From Dyella sedimenti (GTDB lineage: Bacteria > Pseudomonadota > Gammaproteobacteria > Xanthomonadales > Rhodanobacteraceae), in NCBI RefSeq assembly GCF_022760995.1, contig NZ_JAKWJO010000006.1, positions 62,001 through 126,000 on the forward strand: DNA of 64,000 bases. The letters run 5' to 3'. The translations under genes and the position numbers were made by a program. Shown here piece after piece: positions 56,569-64,000 of the stretch; the stretch's first letter is position 1, and each line of letters begins with the position of its first letter. The notes beneath the pieces were generated by a model. It worked only from the letters and a program-made list of their open reading frames with translations, ran no database searches and was not told where the DNA came from.

Positions 56569-58540
56569 ACGGCTGCGGGCGGGCGTCCGAGGCCTGTCGC
56601 GGCTGCTGTTCGCGGCCACGCCGGGACGGCGCGCGTTCGCGTTGCGCCAGGCGCTCACCTGCGCGGCGGTGGCGTGGGTGGTGGAGTTCTACCAGACGCC
56701 CGACGCGGCCTTGACGGTGTACGTGGTGTTCTTCCTCAACGCGGCCGACCGCATGACCAGCGTGGTGATGTCGGTCGTGGAGCTGCTGCTGGTGACGCTG
56801 GTCATCGCGCTGGTGCTGGGGGTGGCCCTCTTCACCATCGACGACGCCATGGCGCGGGTGGCGTGCATGGGCGTGCTGTCGTTCGGATGGCTGTTCCTGG
56901 CCTCGGCGAGCAAGCTGCGTCCCATCGCGCCGATCCTGGCCCTGATCGTCGGCTACGGCCTCGACCTGCTCGGCGGCTTCCACAGCGGCGAGGTGGCGAC
57001 GCGTGCGCTGCGCTACGCCTGGCTGTTCGTGGGGATCCCGGCGGGCGTCTCGCTGCTCGCCAGCCTGCTGGCCGCGCCCTCGCCGCGCCGCCTGCTGGGG
57101 CGTGCCCTGGCCGGCCGCCTGCGCCTGTGCGCGGCGATGCTGCGCATGCACGGCGGGGACACGCGGCGCGCCTTCGCCGGGGAGCTGGCGCAGGCGCCCG
57201 GCAAGCTGCCCGAATGGTTGAGGATGGCGGCGCTGGAGGCGTCCTCGCCGCCGCCGGATCTGGCGGCCTTGAAGCAGGCGCAGGCATCGAGCCTCGCGCT
57301 GATGCTCCTGGTCCACCTCGCCACGCGCGAGGGCGGCGCGCCGTTGCCGGATGCGTGGCGCATCGCGCTGGCGGACGTCCTGGAACCCATGGCGGACATG
57401 CTTGCCGACGGCGGCTACCCGCTCGACGTGACGTTGCCGCCCGACGCGGGAGATGCCCCGTCGCCGCTGCAGGCCGCCATGCTGGACGAATTCCGCGGCG
57501 TGCTGGCTGGCTTCGCCGCGCCGCCGCCGGCCGCCGCGCCGCCGGCCACGGAACACGGCGAGGGCAAGACGGGCTTCCTGCTGCCGGATGCCTTCGGCAG
57601 CGCCGTGCATGTGCAGTACGCCCTGAAGGCCACGGCGGCCGCGCTGACCTGCTACGTGCTGTACGAGCTGCTGGACTGGCCGGGCATCCATACCTGCTTC
57701 ATCACCTGCTACATCGTCGCCCTGCCCACCGCGGCGGAGACCATCGAGAAGCTGACGCTGCGCATCGCGGGCTGCCTGGCCGGCGCGCTGGTCGGTACCG
57801 CCGCCATCGTGTTCCTGATTCCCGCCGCGACCTCCATCGGCGGCCTGATGGCGATCGTCTTTCTCGGCGCCTTCGCCTGCGCGTGGATCGCCGCGGGCAG
57901 CCCCAGGATCGCCTATGCCGGTTTCCAGGTGGCGTTCGCCTTCTTCCTGTGCGTGATGCAGGGCGCCGGGCCGGCCTTCGACCTCACCATCGCGCGCGAC
58001 CGCGTGATCGGCATCCTGCTCGGCAATCTGGTGGCCTATCTGTTCTTCACCCGGCTCTGGCCGGTCGGCATCGCCGGGCGCGTCGATCCGGCCATGGCCG
58101 GGCTGCTGCGCCGGCTCGGGGAGATGGTTTCGGCGCCGGCCGCCACCGCGCGCCGCGCGATCGCGGCGCAGGTGCTGGCCGGCGGTGCCGAGGTCATGCG
58201 CGACCTGGAACTGGCCCACTACGAACCGGGCCCGCTGCGTCCGTCGCGATCCTGGCTGCGCCAGCGCCGCGTGCTCTTGCGCAAGGCGCTGGCGGCGACG
58301 GCGCCCTTGCTGCTGGCCGCCGGACGCGAGGCGGCGCCGGGTGTCGCATTCGGGCAGCGGCTCGAACGGGTGGCGCGCTGGATCGATGGCGCCGAAGCTC
58401 CGCCCGCCGTCATTGCAAGCCACGCGCCGGGCACCGATGCGACGTGGGCCGTGGCCGACGCCGCGCTGCGGGCCATCGAAGGCGCGGCACCCGGGATCGA
58501 GGCGGACGGAGACGCGGGCCATGTCCATGCGCTGGTCTGA
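56549..58540 (+). CDS. FUSC-family inner-membrane transporter (AaeB/MdtO-like)
   Basis: 663 residues. Two sets of about five helices (roughly residues 30-170 and 365-500) are separated by a cytoplasmic, Ala-rich domain, and a further cytoplasmic tail follows: the AaeB/FUSC arrangement. The repeat starts are FALRQALTCAAVAWVVEFYQ and VQYALKATAAALTCYVLYEL. AaeB-type pumps export aromatic carboxylic acids; substrate here is not known. Overlaps of 20 bp with hlyD-like and with the OMF gene suggest tight translational coupling. Confidence 0.9.
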   Translation: MARHAIERLRAGVRGLSRLLFAATPGRRAFALRQALTCAAVAWVVEFYQTPDAALTVYVVFFLNAADRMTSVVMSVVELLLVTLVIALVLGVALFTIDDAMARVACMGVLSFGWLFLASASKLRPIAPILALIVGYGLDLLGGFHSGEVATRALRYAWLFVGIPAGVSLLASLLAAPSPRRLLGRALAGRLRLCAAMLRMHGGDTRRAFAGELAQAPGKLPEWLRMAALEASSPPPDLAALKQAQASSLALMLLVHLATREGGAPLPDAWRIALADVLEPMADMLADGGYPLDVTLPPDAGDAPSPLQAAMLDEFRGVLAGFAAPPPAAAPPATEHGEGKTGFLLPDAFGSAVHVQYALKATAAALTCYVLYELLDWPGIHTCFITCYIVALPTAAETIEKLTLRIAGCLAGALVGTAAIVFLIPAATSIGGLMAIVFLGAFACAWIAAGSPRIAYAGFQVAFAFFLCVMQGAGPAFDLTIARDRVIGILLGNLVAYLFFTRLWPVGIAGRVDPAMAGLLRRLGEMVSAPAATARRAIAAQVLAGGAEVMRDLELAHYEPGPLRPSRSWLRQRRVLLRKALAATAPLLLAAGREAAPGVAFGQRLERVARWIDGAEAPPAVIASHAPGTDATWAVADAALRAIEGAAPGIEADGDAGHVHALV

Positions 58541-60062
58541 CATCCTGCTGGTCCCGGCGCTGGCCCTGGGCCTGTCGGCCTGTGCGACGTCGAGCCTGGA
58601 CCTGGCGCCGCCGGCCCCCGATCGACCGTGGCAACCGGCCACGAACCAGGATGGCGAGATCGTCGCCGGCGCCGCCGCGACGGCGGCGGCGGGACAGGCG
58701 GGCTACGTCCTGCCGGCCAACCGTGCCCTGGCCATGCTGCCGCCGGCGCCGGCCGGGCTCGACGCCGGCAGGGCCTATGCCTTGCCGGACCTGATCGACC
58801 TGGCCGAATCCAGCAACCCCGATACGCGCATCGCCTGGGACGAGGCGCGCCGCGCCGCGCTGGCCGAAGGCATCGCGCGCAGCGCCTACCTGCCGCAGCT
58901 CGCCGCCAGCGCGCTGGAGGGCCGGCAGCACGGCCATGCGCGCGATGCCGTCTCCGGGCTGGGCGCCGACGGCAGCGATTCGGCGCACGGCACGATTTCG
59001 GTCCTGTCCGTGCAATGGCTGCTGTTCGACTTCGGCGAGCGCTCGGCCCTGGTCGAGGCCGCGCGGCAGGTCTCCGTGGCCTCGAACATCGCCTTCACCG
59101 CCGCGCACCAGCAGGTGATCCACGCGGTGAGCACGGCCTTCTATGCGCATGCGGCCGCGCAGGCCCGCGCGCGGACGGCCGTGCAGGCGCTGGACAATGC
59201 CAGGCAGGTGGAGGCGGCCGCGCAGGCGCGCTACCGGCAGGGCATCGGCACCGTGGTCGAGGTGGCGCAGGCCCGCCAGGCGACCGCCGCGGCCGAGCTG
59301 GCGCGCGTACAGGCGCAGGGCGGCGCCAGGGACGCCTATGTCGCCCTGCTTACCGCCGTGGGCGTGCCGCCCACCAGCGAGCTGAGGATCGCGGAACTGG
59401 CGGAGCGCAAGCTGTCGCTGGACCTGGCCAGGCCGCTGGACGACATGATCGCGGCCGCGCTGTCGCGGCGGCCGGACGTGCTGGGGGCCTATGCCGCCAT
59501 GAAGGCCAGCCAGGCCAACGTGCGCGCGGCGCGCGCCGAATCCCGGCCCAAGCTGTTCCTCGCCGCGACGGGCAGCTACGGCCATGGCGATCTCGACGTG
59601 GCGGCGCTGCCTGCGGCCGGCCAGCAGCCGCCTACCGTGAACGTGGGTGGGCATCACTTCGGCAGCACGGTGTTCCTGGGCGTGACCATGCCGCTGTACG
59701 ACGGCGGCACGCGCTCGGCGATGCTGGCGCGGGCGCAGGCGGCCTCGGACAGCGCCGGCGCCAGGCTGGCGCAGGTGCGCGACGAAGCCGCGCGCCAGGT
59801 CGCGGTGGCCGACAATGCATTGCGCACCAGCCTGGCCGCCTGCGATGCCGCCGAGGCGCTGGTGCAGGCGGCCGGGATCACCTTCGACGCGGCGCTGGCG
59901 GCCTATCGCCGCGGCGTCGGTACGCTCACCGACGTGACCCTGGCGCAGAGCCAATGGCTACAGGCGAGGAACGCCCGTAGCGATGCGCGCAGCCAGGCGC
60001 TGACGGCCGCGGCCACGCTCGCCCTGGTCACCGGATCGCTGGGAGCCGCGCCGGCGTGGTAG
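58521..60062 (+). CDS. TolC/NodT-type outer-membrane efflux lipoprotein
   Basis: 513 residues from ATG 58521 (ATG 58527 possible). Lipobox LGLSAC in the first 20 residues. The protein has the OEP repeats: LPDLIDLAESSNPDTRIAWDEARRAALA at the start of the first and MIAALSRRPDVLGAYAAMKASQANVRAA-like sequence at the second, with long coiled helices rich in Ala and Gln. TMPLYDGGTRSAMLARAQA marks the second barrel hairpin. It completes a tripartite pump with the HlyD and FUSC proteins. The operon ends here. Confidence 0.92.
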   Translation: MSMRWSDILLVPALALGLSACATSSLDLAPPAPDRPWQPATNQDGEIVAGAAATAAAGQAGYVLPANRALAMLPPAPAGLDAGRAYALPDLIDLAESSNPDTRIAWDEARRAALAEGIARSAYLPQLAASALEGRQHGHARDAVSGLGADGSDSAHGTISVLSVQWLLFDFGERSALVEAARQVSVASNIAFTAAHQQVIHAVSTAFYAHAAAQARARTAVQALDNARQVEAAAQARYRQGIGTVVEVAQARQATAAAELARVQAQGGARDAYVALLTAVGVPPTSELRIAELAERKLSLDLARPLDDMIAAALSRRPDVLGAYAAMKASQANVRAARAESRPKLFLAATGSYGHGDLDVAALPAAGQQPPTVNVGGHHFGSTVFLGVTMPLYDGGTRSAMLARAQAASDSAGARLAQVRDEAARQVAVADNALRTSLAACDAAEALVQAAGITFDAALAAYRRGVGTLTDVTLAQSQWLQARNARSDARSQALTAAATLALVTGSLGAAPAW

Positions 60063-60137
60063 GGCGATGCGTCGGTCCCGGCCATCGCCAGCGGACGCGC
60101 CGCCCGGCGGCGGTGCATCCGCCGACGTACCGGATCG

Positions 60138-60344
60138 TCAATGATGGCGCAGTTCTTTCTCGAAGGCCTTGACCTGCTTCTCCGCCTCGTCGCGCGCCAT
60201 GCCGTAGCGTTCCTGCAGCTTGCCCGAAAGGTATTCGGCGTTGCCTTCGGTCACTTTCAGGTCGTCCTCGGTGAGCTTGCCCCAATGCTGCTTGATCTGG
60301 CCGCTGAGCTGTTTCCATTGACCCTGGATGGTGTCCTGGTTCAT
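60138..60344 (-). CDS. CsbD family stress-response protein (YjbJ-like)
   Basis: 68 residues from ATG 60344 with GAGG seven bases upstream; the longer open frame to 60596 is not used. The sequence [26 protein letters not shown] and [14 protein letters not shown] are the CsbD pattern of small, highly charged and soluble proteins induced by general stress. It is divergent from the HdeD gene across a 278-bp gap with no other gene. Function is unknown in detail. Confidence 0.93.
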   Translation of the reverse strand: MNQDTIQGQWKQLSGQIKQHWGKLTEDDLKVTEGNAEYLSGKLQERYGMARDEAEKQVKAFEKELRHH

Positions 60345-60622
60345 GACGTTGCCTCGCTGGTGTCGGTGGGATGCCATACGCATGGCAACCATGGATTCGA
60401 GCAAGCCTGGAGTTAAGTCCACGTGCCCGAGGCGTTGCCTGTGGTGGTTGCGGTTCATGGGCGTATGGCGGCGCCTGATACGGCGTTCGCATCGTCTCCA
60501 CGCCGATGGTGCGTCGATGGCGTCTCGGCATGGTGGGCGACGGCAGCGGCAAGCGCATGGTTCCATGCCGCTGCACGATGTCATGGGACGTGCCAACCCA
60601 CTTTTATCAGGAGGATCGCGAT

Positions 60623-61174
60623 ATGGGCTCCATCTTGCAGCAGGACGTCGGCCGTACCGGCTGGCTGCTGGTGATCTACGGCGTCATCTCGATACTGTTC
60701 GGGCTCAGCGCGCTGCTCTGGCCGGGCAGCACGGTAATCGCCCTGGCCTGGGCATTCGGCATCATGGCGCTGGCCGAGGGCATCGCCAGCGTGTTCGCGC
60801 TGTTCCAGCGCCAGGTGGCGATCTCGCGCGGGTGGCTGGTGCTGTATGCCGTCGCCTCCATCGTGTTCGGGCTGCTGGCCATCTGGCATCCGCTGGCGAT
60901 GGCGAACGTGCTGCTGGTTTTCCTGGCGGCGTGGCTGATCGTGGCCGGCGTCTATCGCGTGGTGTTCGCCATCCGCGTGCGCAAGCACATCCAGGGCGAG
61001 TGGATGATCGCGCTGAGCGGCGTGCTCGCCATCCTGCTGGGCCTGCTGTTCGTGGCCTATCCGGTGGCGGGGCTGCTCACCGTGGCGATCTGGATCGGCG
61101 CGGCCGCGCTGGTGTACGGCGTGCTGCAGCTGGTGGCCGGCGTGCGCCTGCATCGCTGGAAGTCGGCGCTCTGA
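60623..61174 (+). CDS. HdeD family acid-stress membrane protein
   Basis: 183 residues from ATG 60623, fixed by AGGAGG eight bases upstream. Six helices in three hairpins are evident, with [25 protein letters not shown] first and the repeated pattern [21 protein letters not shown] and [20 protein letters not shown]. This is the DUF308/HdeD type. E. coli HdeD takes part in acid resistance at high cell density; a similar stress role is plausible. It faces csbD and is followed by a bidirectional terminator. Confidence 0.9.
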   Translation: MGSILQQDVGRTGWLLVIYGVISILFGLSALLWPGSTVIALAWAFGIMALAEGIASVFALFQRQVAISRGWLVLYAVASIVFGLLAIWHPLAMANVLLVFLAAWLIVAGVYRVVFAIRVRKHIQGEWMIALSGVLAILLGLLFVAYPVAGLLTVAIWIGAAALVYGVLQLVAGVRLHRWKSAL

Positions 61175-61181
61175 TGCTCTC

Positions 61182-61215
61182 CGAGGAAAAGGCGCCGTGG
61201 GGCGCCTTTTCCTCG
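61182..61215. terminator. Bidirectional terminator between hdeD-like and lipoprotein genes
   Basis: Perfect 15-bp arms CGAGGAAAAGGCGCC (61182-61196) and complement (61201-61215) with loop GTGG. The A-rich and T-rich outer parts give U-tracts in both directions. Confidence 0.92.
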
Positions 61216-61237
61216 ATGCTTGCGCGGACGCGCGGCG

Positions 61238-61837
61238 TCAGCTGCGCACCTCGAAGTTCTCGCTGGCGACGGCCTTGCCGTTGAGCGAGATCACCACCTT
61301 GTACTTGCCCGTCGGCCAGGGATTGGGGTTCTGTACCTTGAAGGTGGTGGTGGCCGGTCCGTCGGTGGCGATGGATTCGCTGGTACTGCTGAACGGCTGT
61401 TCCTTGCCGTCCTCGTAGCTCCACTGCGCATTCAGCGTGGCATTGTCGGTGTTGCCGGTAGTGGCGACACTGGCATAGATGGACTTGTCCTGCGGCGAGA
61501 AGCGGCGCTGCTCCTTGCTGATCGCGAGCGAGGAGGCATCCACCGCGCCGCCGATGGTCACCGCGGTGACCTTGATGTCATGCGGCTGCACGCTGGCCGA
61601 CTTGCCGGAACTGCTGGCCGGCGGCGGCGTGCTGGCCGGCGGCGCGGGTTGCGGCGGCGCGGACGACTGGGTAGCCGCCGGCGGCGGCATGGTGGGCGAG
61701 GGTGCCGGCGCGCTCGCGGGCGGCGCGGGCGATGCCGGCGGGCCGGATTCCTGGTCGTTCTTGCCGCACGCGCTGAGCATCAGCAGGCCGGCAAGGGTCG
61801 CGCAGTACAAAGCGGTGTTGCGTGCCTGAATGTTCAT
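61238..61837 (-). CDS. Lipoprotein with Pro/Ala linker and Ig-like C-terminal domain, unknown function
   Basis: 199 residues from ATG 61837. A lipoprotein signal with lipobox LMLSAC ends near residue 24. A linker of about 55 residues is made almost only of Pro, Ala, Ser and Thr. The C-terminal ~120 residues are beta-rich, from IKVTAVTIGG to a closing strand VVISLNGKAVASENFEV, and resemble an Ig-like fold. The domain is probably presented at the inner face of the outer membrane or the cell surface. I do not recognise the family. It is monocistronic and convergent with the HdeD gene. Confidence 0.8.
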   Translation of the reverse strand: MNIQARNTALYCATLAGLLMLSACGKNDQESGPPASPAPPASAPAPSPTMPPPAATQSSAPPQPAPPASTPPPASSSGKSASVQPHDIKVTAVTIGGAVDASSLAISKEQRRFSPQDKSIYASVATTGNTDNATLNAQWSYEDGKEQPFSSTSESIATDGPATTTFKVQNPNPWPTGKYKVVISLNGKAVASENFEVRS

Positions 61838-61990
61838 GGGCAGACCCCGTGGCTGGTGGCTGAACACACACCCGGCCGGCGATGCCGCGACTGCCGGGCG
61901 CCTGGAAAAACAGGCTAGTCCCATGGGACTGAAGCCCCGATTACCAGCCGTGGCCCCTCCACGCTGCCTTAACACCGGTGGCGCATCCGT

Positions 61991-62815
61991 TCATTGGCGC
62001 GCGCCGCGCGGATTGTCCGGCGCTTCGGTGCCGGTGCTGCGGTAGGGGTTGATGTCCAGACCGCCGCGGCGGGTATAGCGCGCATACACGCTGAGTTGCT
62101 CGGGTCGGCAATGTTGCATGACATCGACGAAGATGCGCTCCACGCATTGCTCGTGGAATTCGTTGTGGTTGCGGAACGACACCAGGTAGCGCAGCAAGCC
62201 GGCCGGGTCGATCGGCGCGCCGCGATAGCGGACCTGCACGCTGCCCCAGTCCGGCTGGCCGGTGACCGGGCAGTTGGAGCGCAACAGGTTCGATACCAGG
62301 GCTTCCTCCACCGCGGGGCGCGCGGCATCGGCCACCAGGTAGTCCGCGCGCGGCGGGCCGTAGTCGTCGATGTCCAGCGGCAGCGCGTCGATCAGCGTGC
62401 CTTCCAGGTCGGCCATGGCATGTCCCTGGGCGCGCGCTTCGCTGAGCGTCACCTCCACCGGCGCGCCGGCGGCGACGGACAGGTCACGCGCCAGCGTGTC
62501 CACCAGCATGCCGGCGCTGGCCATGCGCTCCTGCGAAAAGCCGTTGAGATACAGCTTGAACGACTTCGACTCGATGATGTTCGGCGAATCGGCCGGTACG
62601 CGGAACTCGGCCAGCGCCACCACCGGCTTGCCGCGCGTATCCAGCCAGGACAGCTCGTAGGCATTCCACACGTCCACGCCATGGAAGGGCAGCGGCAGGG
62701 CGACGCCGATCTCCTCGCGCTTGGCGGCGCGCGGGATGGGAAACAGCAGGGAGGGGTCGTAACGGTCGGCGTAGATCGTGGCCTTGCCGAGCGGGGAATG
62801 TTCGGGAGTGCTCAT
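61991..62815 (-). CDS. queF: NADPH-dependent 7-cyano-7-deazaguanine reductase (long form)
   Basis: 274 residues from ATG 62815, the size of the two-domain E. coli-type Que[24 protein letters not shown] at the N terminus and [31 protein letters not shown] in the middle are conserved. The catalytic Cys lies in [15 protein letters not shown], followed by [10 protein letters not shown] with the conserved Glu and Cys. It reduces preQ0 to preQ1 in queuosine biosynthesis for tRNA. No other que gene is nearby. Confidence 0.96.
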   Translation of the reverse strand: MSTPEHSPLGKATIYADRYDPSLLFPIPRAAKREEIGVALPLPFHGVDVWNAYELSWLDTRGKPVVALAEFRVPADSPNIIESKSFKLYLNGFSQERMASAGMLVDTLARDLSVAAGAPVEVTLSEARAQGHAMADLEGTLIDALPLDIDDYGPPRADYLVADAARPAVEEALVSNLLRSNCPVTGQPDWGSVQVRYRGAPIDPAGLLRYLVSFRNHNEFHEQCVERIFVDVMQHCRPEQLSVYARYTRRGGLDINPYRSTGTEAPDNPRGARQ

Positions 62816-62950
62816 GCGCGCATTGTAGCGTCGCGCGCCGCGGGCCATCGCAGAAACCTGCGGGCGGGACCATGACCACTGGCCCGGTTCAGTGGCGCGG
62901 CCGGTTTCTATAGTGTCCGGTGATCCTGGGGAGACGAAGGAACCATCTGC

Positions 62951-64000
62951 ATGAAGAATACCGTCCTGGCCTGCCGCATCGGCGCGGGCCTGTTCCTGGC
63001 TGGCGCCTCGATCGCCCCTGCCTTCGCCGACGGCCCGGATGCCGTGTTCGATCCGCAGGTGCTGTTCGCGCCGCTTTCGCTGCCCGACGCCGCCAACGCC
63101 TTCCGCGACGGCGCCGGCAAGCCGGGACCGCAGTTCTGGCAGAACCGCGCGGACTACGCGATCCAGGCGCAGATCGATCCGGCCACGCATACGCTGCAGG
63201 GCGACGAGACCATCACCTATACCAACCGCAGCCCCGATGCGCTGGACGAGCTGTGGGTGCAACTGGACCAGAACGGCTACCGCCGCGATTCGCGCGGCTC
63301 GCTTGCCGCGCCGCGCCCGCGCGCGGAATCCACCGACGGCTACAGCCTCGACGCGGTGGAAGTGGACGGCAGGCCCGTGCACTTCCTGGTCGACGACACC
63401 CGCCTGCGCGTGGACCTGCCACAGGCGCTGGCCGGCGGCGGCAGGCAGCTGAAGCTGCGCATCCGCTACCACTACACGGTGCCGGGCCCCTGGGGTGGCC
63501 GTACCGCGGTGACGCCGACGAAGAACGGCGACATCTACGAGATCGCCCAATGGTTCCCGCGCATGGCGGTGTACGACGACCTGCGCGGCTGGGACACGCT
63601 GCCTTATCTCGGCCAGGAGTTCTACCTCGAATACGGCACCATCGACTACGCCGTGACGGTGCCGTGGAACTACCTGGTGGCCGGTTCCGGCGAGCTGGTC
63701 AATCCGAAGGAAGTGCTCACCGCCACGCAGCAGCAACGCCTGGCGCAGGCCGCGCAGAGCGACGCCACGGTGATGATCCGCACGCCGCAGGAAGTGAACG
63801 ACCCGGCCACCCGCCCCAAGCGCGACGGCACGCAGACCTGGCGCTTCCACATGGAACACACCCGCGACGTGGCCTTCGCCGCCTCGCCGGCCTTCGTATG
63901 GGACGCCGCGCGCATCGACCTGCCCGAGGGCAAGCATGCGCTGGCCATGTCGGTGTATCCGGTGGAGGGCGTGGGCAAGGACCAGTGGAACCGCTCTACT
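62951..64000 (+). CDS. M1 family metallopeptidase, N-terminal part (3' truncated by window edge)
   Basis: 350 codons are open from ATG 62951 to the window end, with AAGGAACC upstream. A signal peptide ends near residue 25 (APAFA). The visible part is the M1 N-terminal beta domain: [37 protein letters not shown] and a [11 protein letters not shown] region, then [20 protein letters not shown]. The zinc site HExxH and GAMEN motif lie beyond the window, so catalysis cannot be checked. It is similar to the large periplasmic M1 peptidases of xanthomonads. Confidence 0.88.
   Translation, partial: MKNTVLACRIGAGLFLAGASIAPAFADGPDAVFDPQVLFAPLSLPDAANAFRDGAGKPGPQFWQNRADYAIQAQIDPATHTLQGDETITYTNRSPDALDELWVQLDQNGYRRDSRGSLAAPRPRAESTDGYSLDAVEVDGRPVHFLVDDTRLRVDLPQALAGGGRQLKLRIRYHYTVPGPWGGRTAVTPTKNGDIYEIAQWFPRMAVYDDLRGWDTLPYLGQEFYLEYGTIDYAVTVPWNYLVAGSGELVNPKEVLTATQQQRLAQAAQSDATVMIRTPQEVNDPATRPKRDGTQTWRFHMEHTRDVAFAASPAFVWDAARIDLPEGKHALAMSVYPVEGVGKDQWNRST

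Overview
The window is a GC-rich chromosomal segment from a gammaproteobacterium. The gene content (NagP/NagR-type GlcNAc regulon, TonB-dependent receptors, REP palindromes with GGAGCGCACC cores, fused-start ATGA operons, long QueF) points to the order Xanthomonadales, most likely family Rhodanobacteraceae (Dyella/Frateuria/Rhodanobacter-like). This assignment is inferred from gene content alone; no database search was run.

Left part (1-15 kb). The window opens inside a sugar ABC transporter operon (binding protein, two permeases), convergent with its MalK-type ATPase. A GH1 beta-glucosidase diverges from the ATPase gene across a LacI-family operator. A 266-bp MITE-like element separates these genes from the threonine operon thrL-hom-thrB-thrC, which has a recognisable 24-residue Thr-rich leader peptide (8828-8754). 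A CpdB-type lipoprotein phosphoesterase and an LTA-synthase-like sulfatase-fold membrane enzyme follow.

Centre (13-33 kb). This is an amino-sugar/chitin utilisation regulon. It has nagP-nagR-nagB-nagA on the minus strand. On the plus strand are a glucokinase-type sugar kinase, a TonB-dependent receptor, GH9 and GH20 hydrolases and a NagX-like acyltransferase. A six-gene 5-oxoproline operon (pxpB-pxpC-pxpA-DUF969-DUF979-pcp) sits between the two halves. Four NagR-type palindromes with an AACGTT core flank it in two helically phased pairs.

33-44 kb: a phosphate-ester scavenging group (alkaline phosphatase, glycerophosphodiester phosphodiesterase, NPP-type phosphodiesterase), a second TonB receptor, a two-gene ether-lipid-cleavage candidate operon (YhhN lysoplasmalogenase plus alkylglycerol-monooxygenase-like protein) and an APC permease. 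Two further copies of the MITE-like repeat lie here.

44-64 kb: a small beta-barrel protein, an M61 peptidase, tRNA-Arg(CCG), an AraC regulator and an orphan IS3 orfA. Next is a bufferin-type RiPP operon: precursor with 4 Cys, DUF692/MNIO enzyme, an unrecognised 325-residue protein, DUF2063 partner and DoxX protein. After it come a CPA1 antiporter, a four-gene YtcA-HlyD-FUSC-OMF efflux operon, CsbD and HdeD stress genes, a lipoprotein, queF and the start of an M1 metallopeptidase cut by the window end. Two gene remnants with internal deletions (GGDEF protein, zinc-type oxidoreductase) and four REP-type hairpins were also found.

The least described unit is the bufferin operon with its extra gene between bufB and bufC. 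The MITE family inserted exactly at TAA stop codons and the paired NagR operators are the next most notable.
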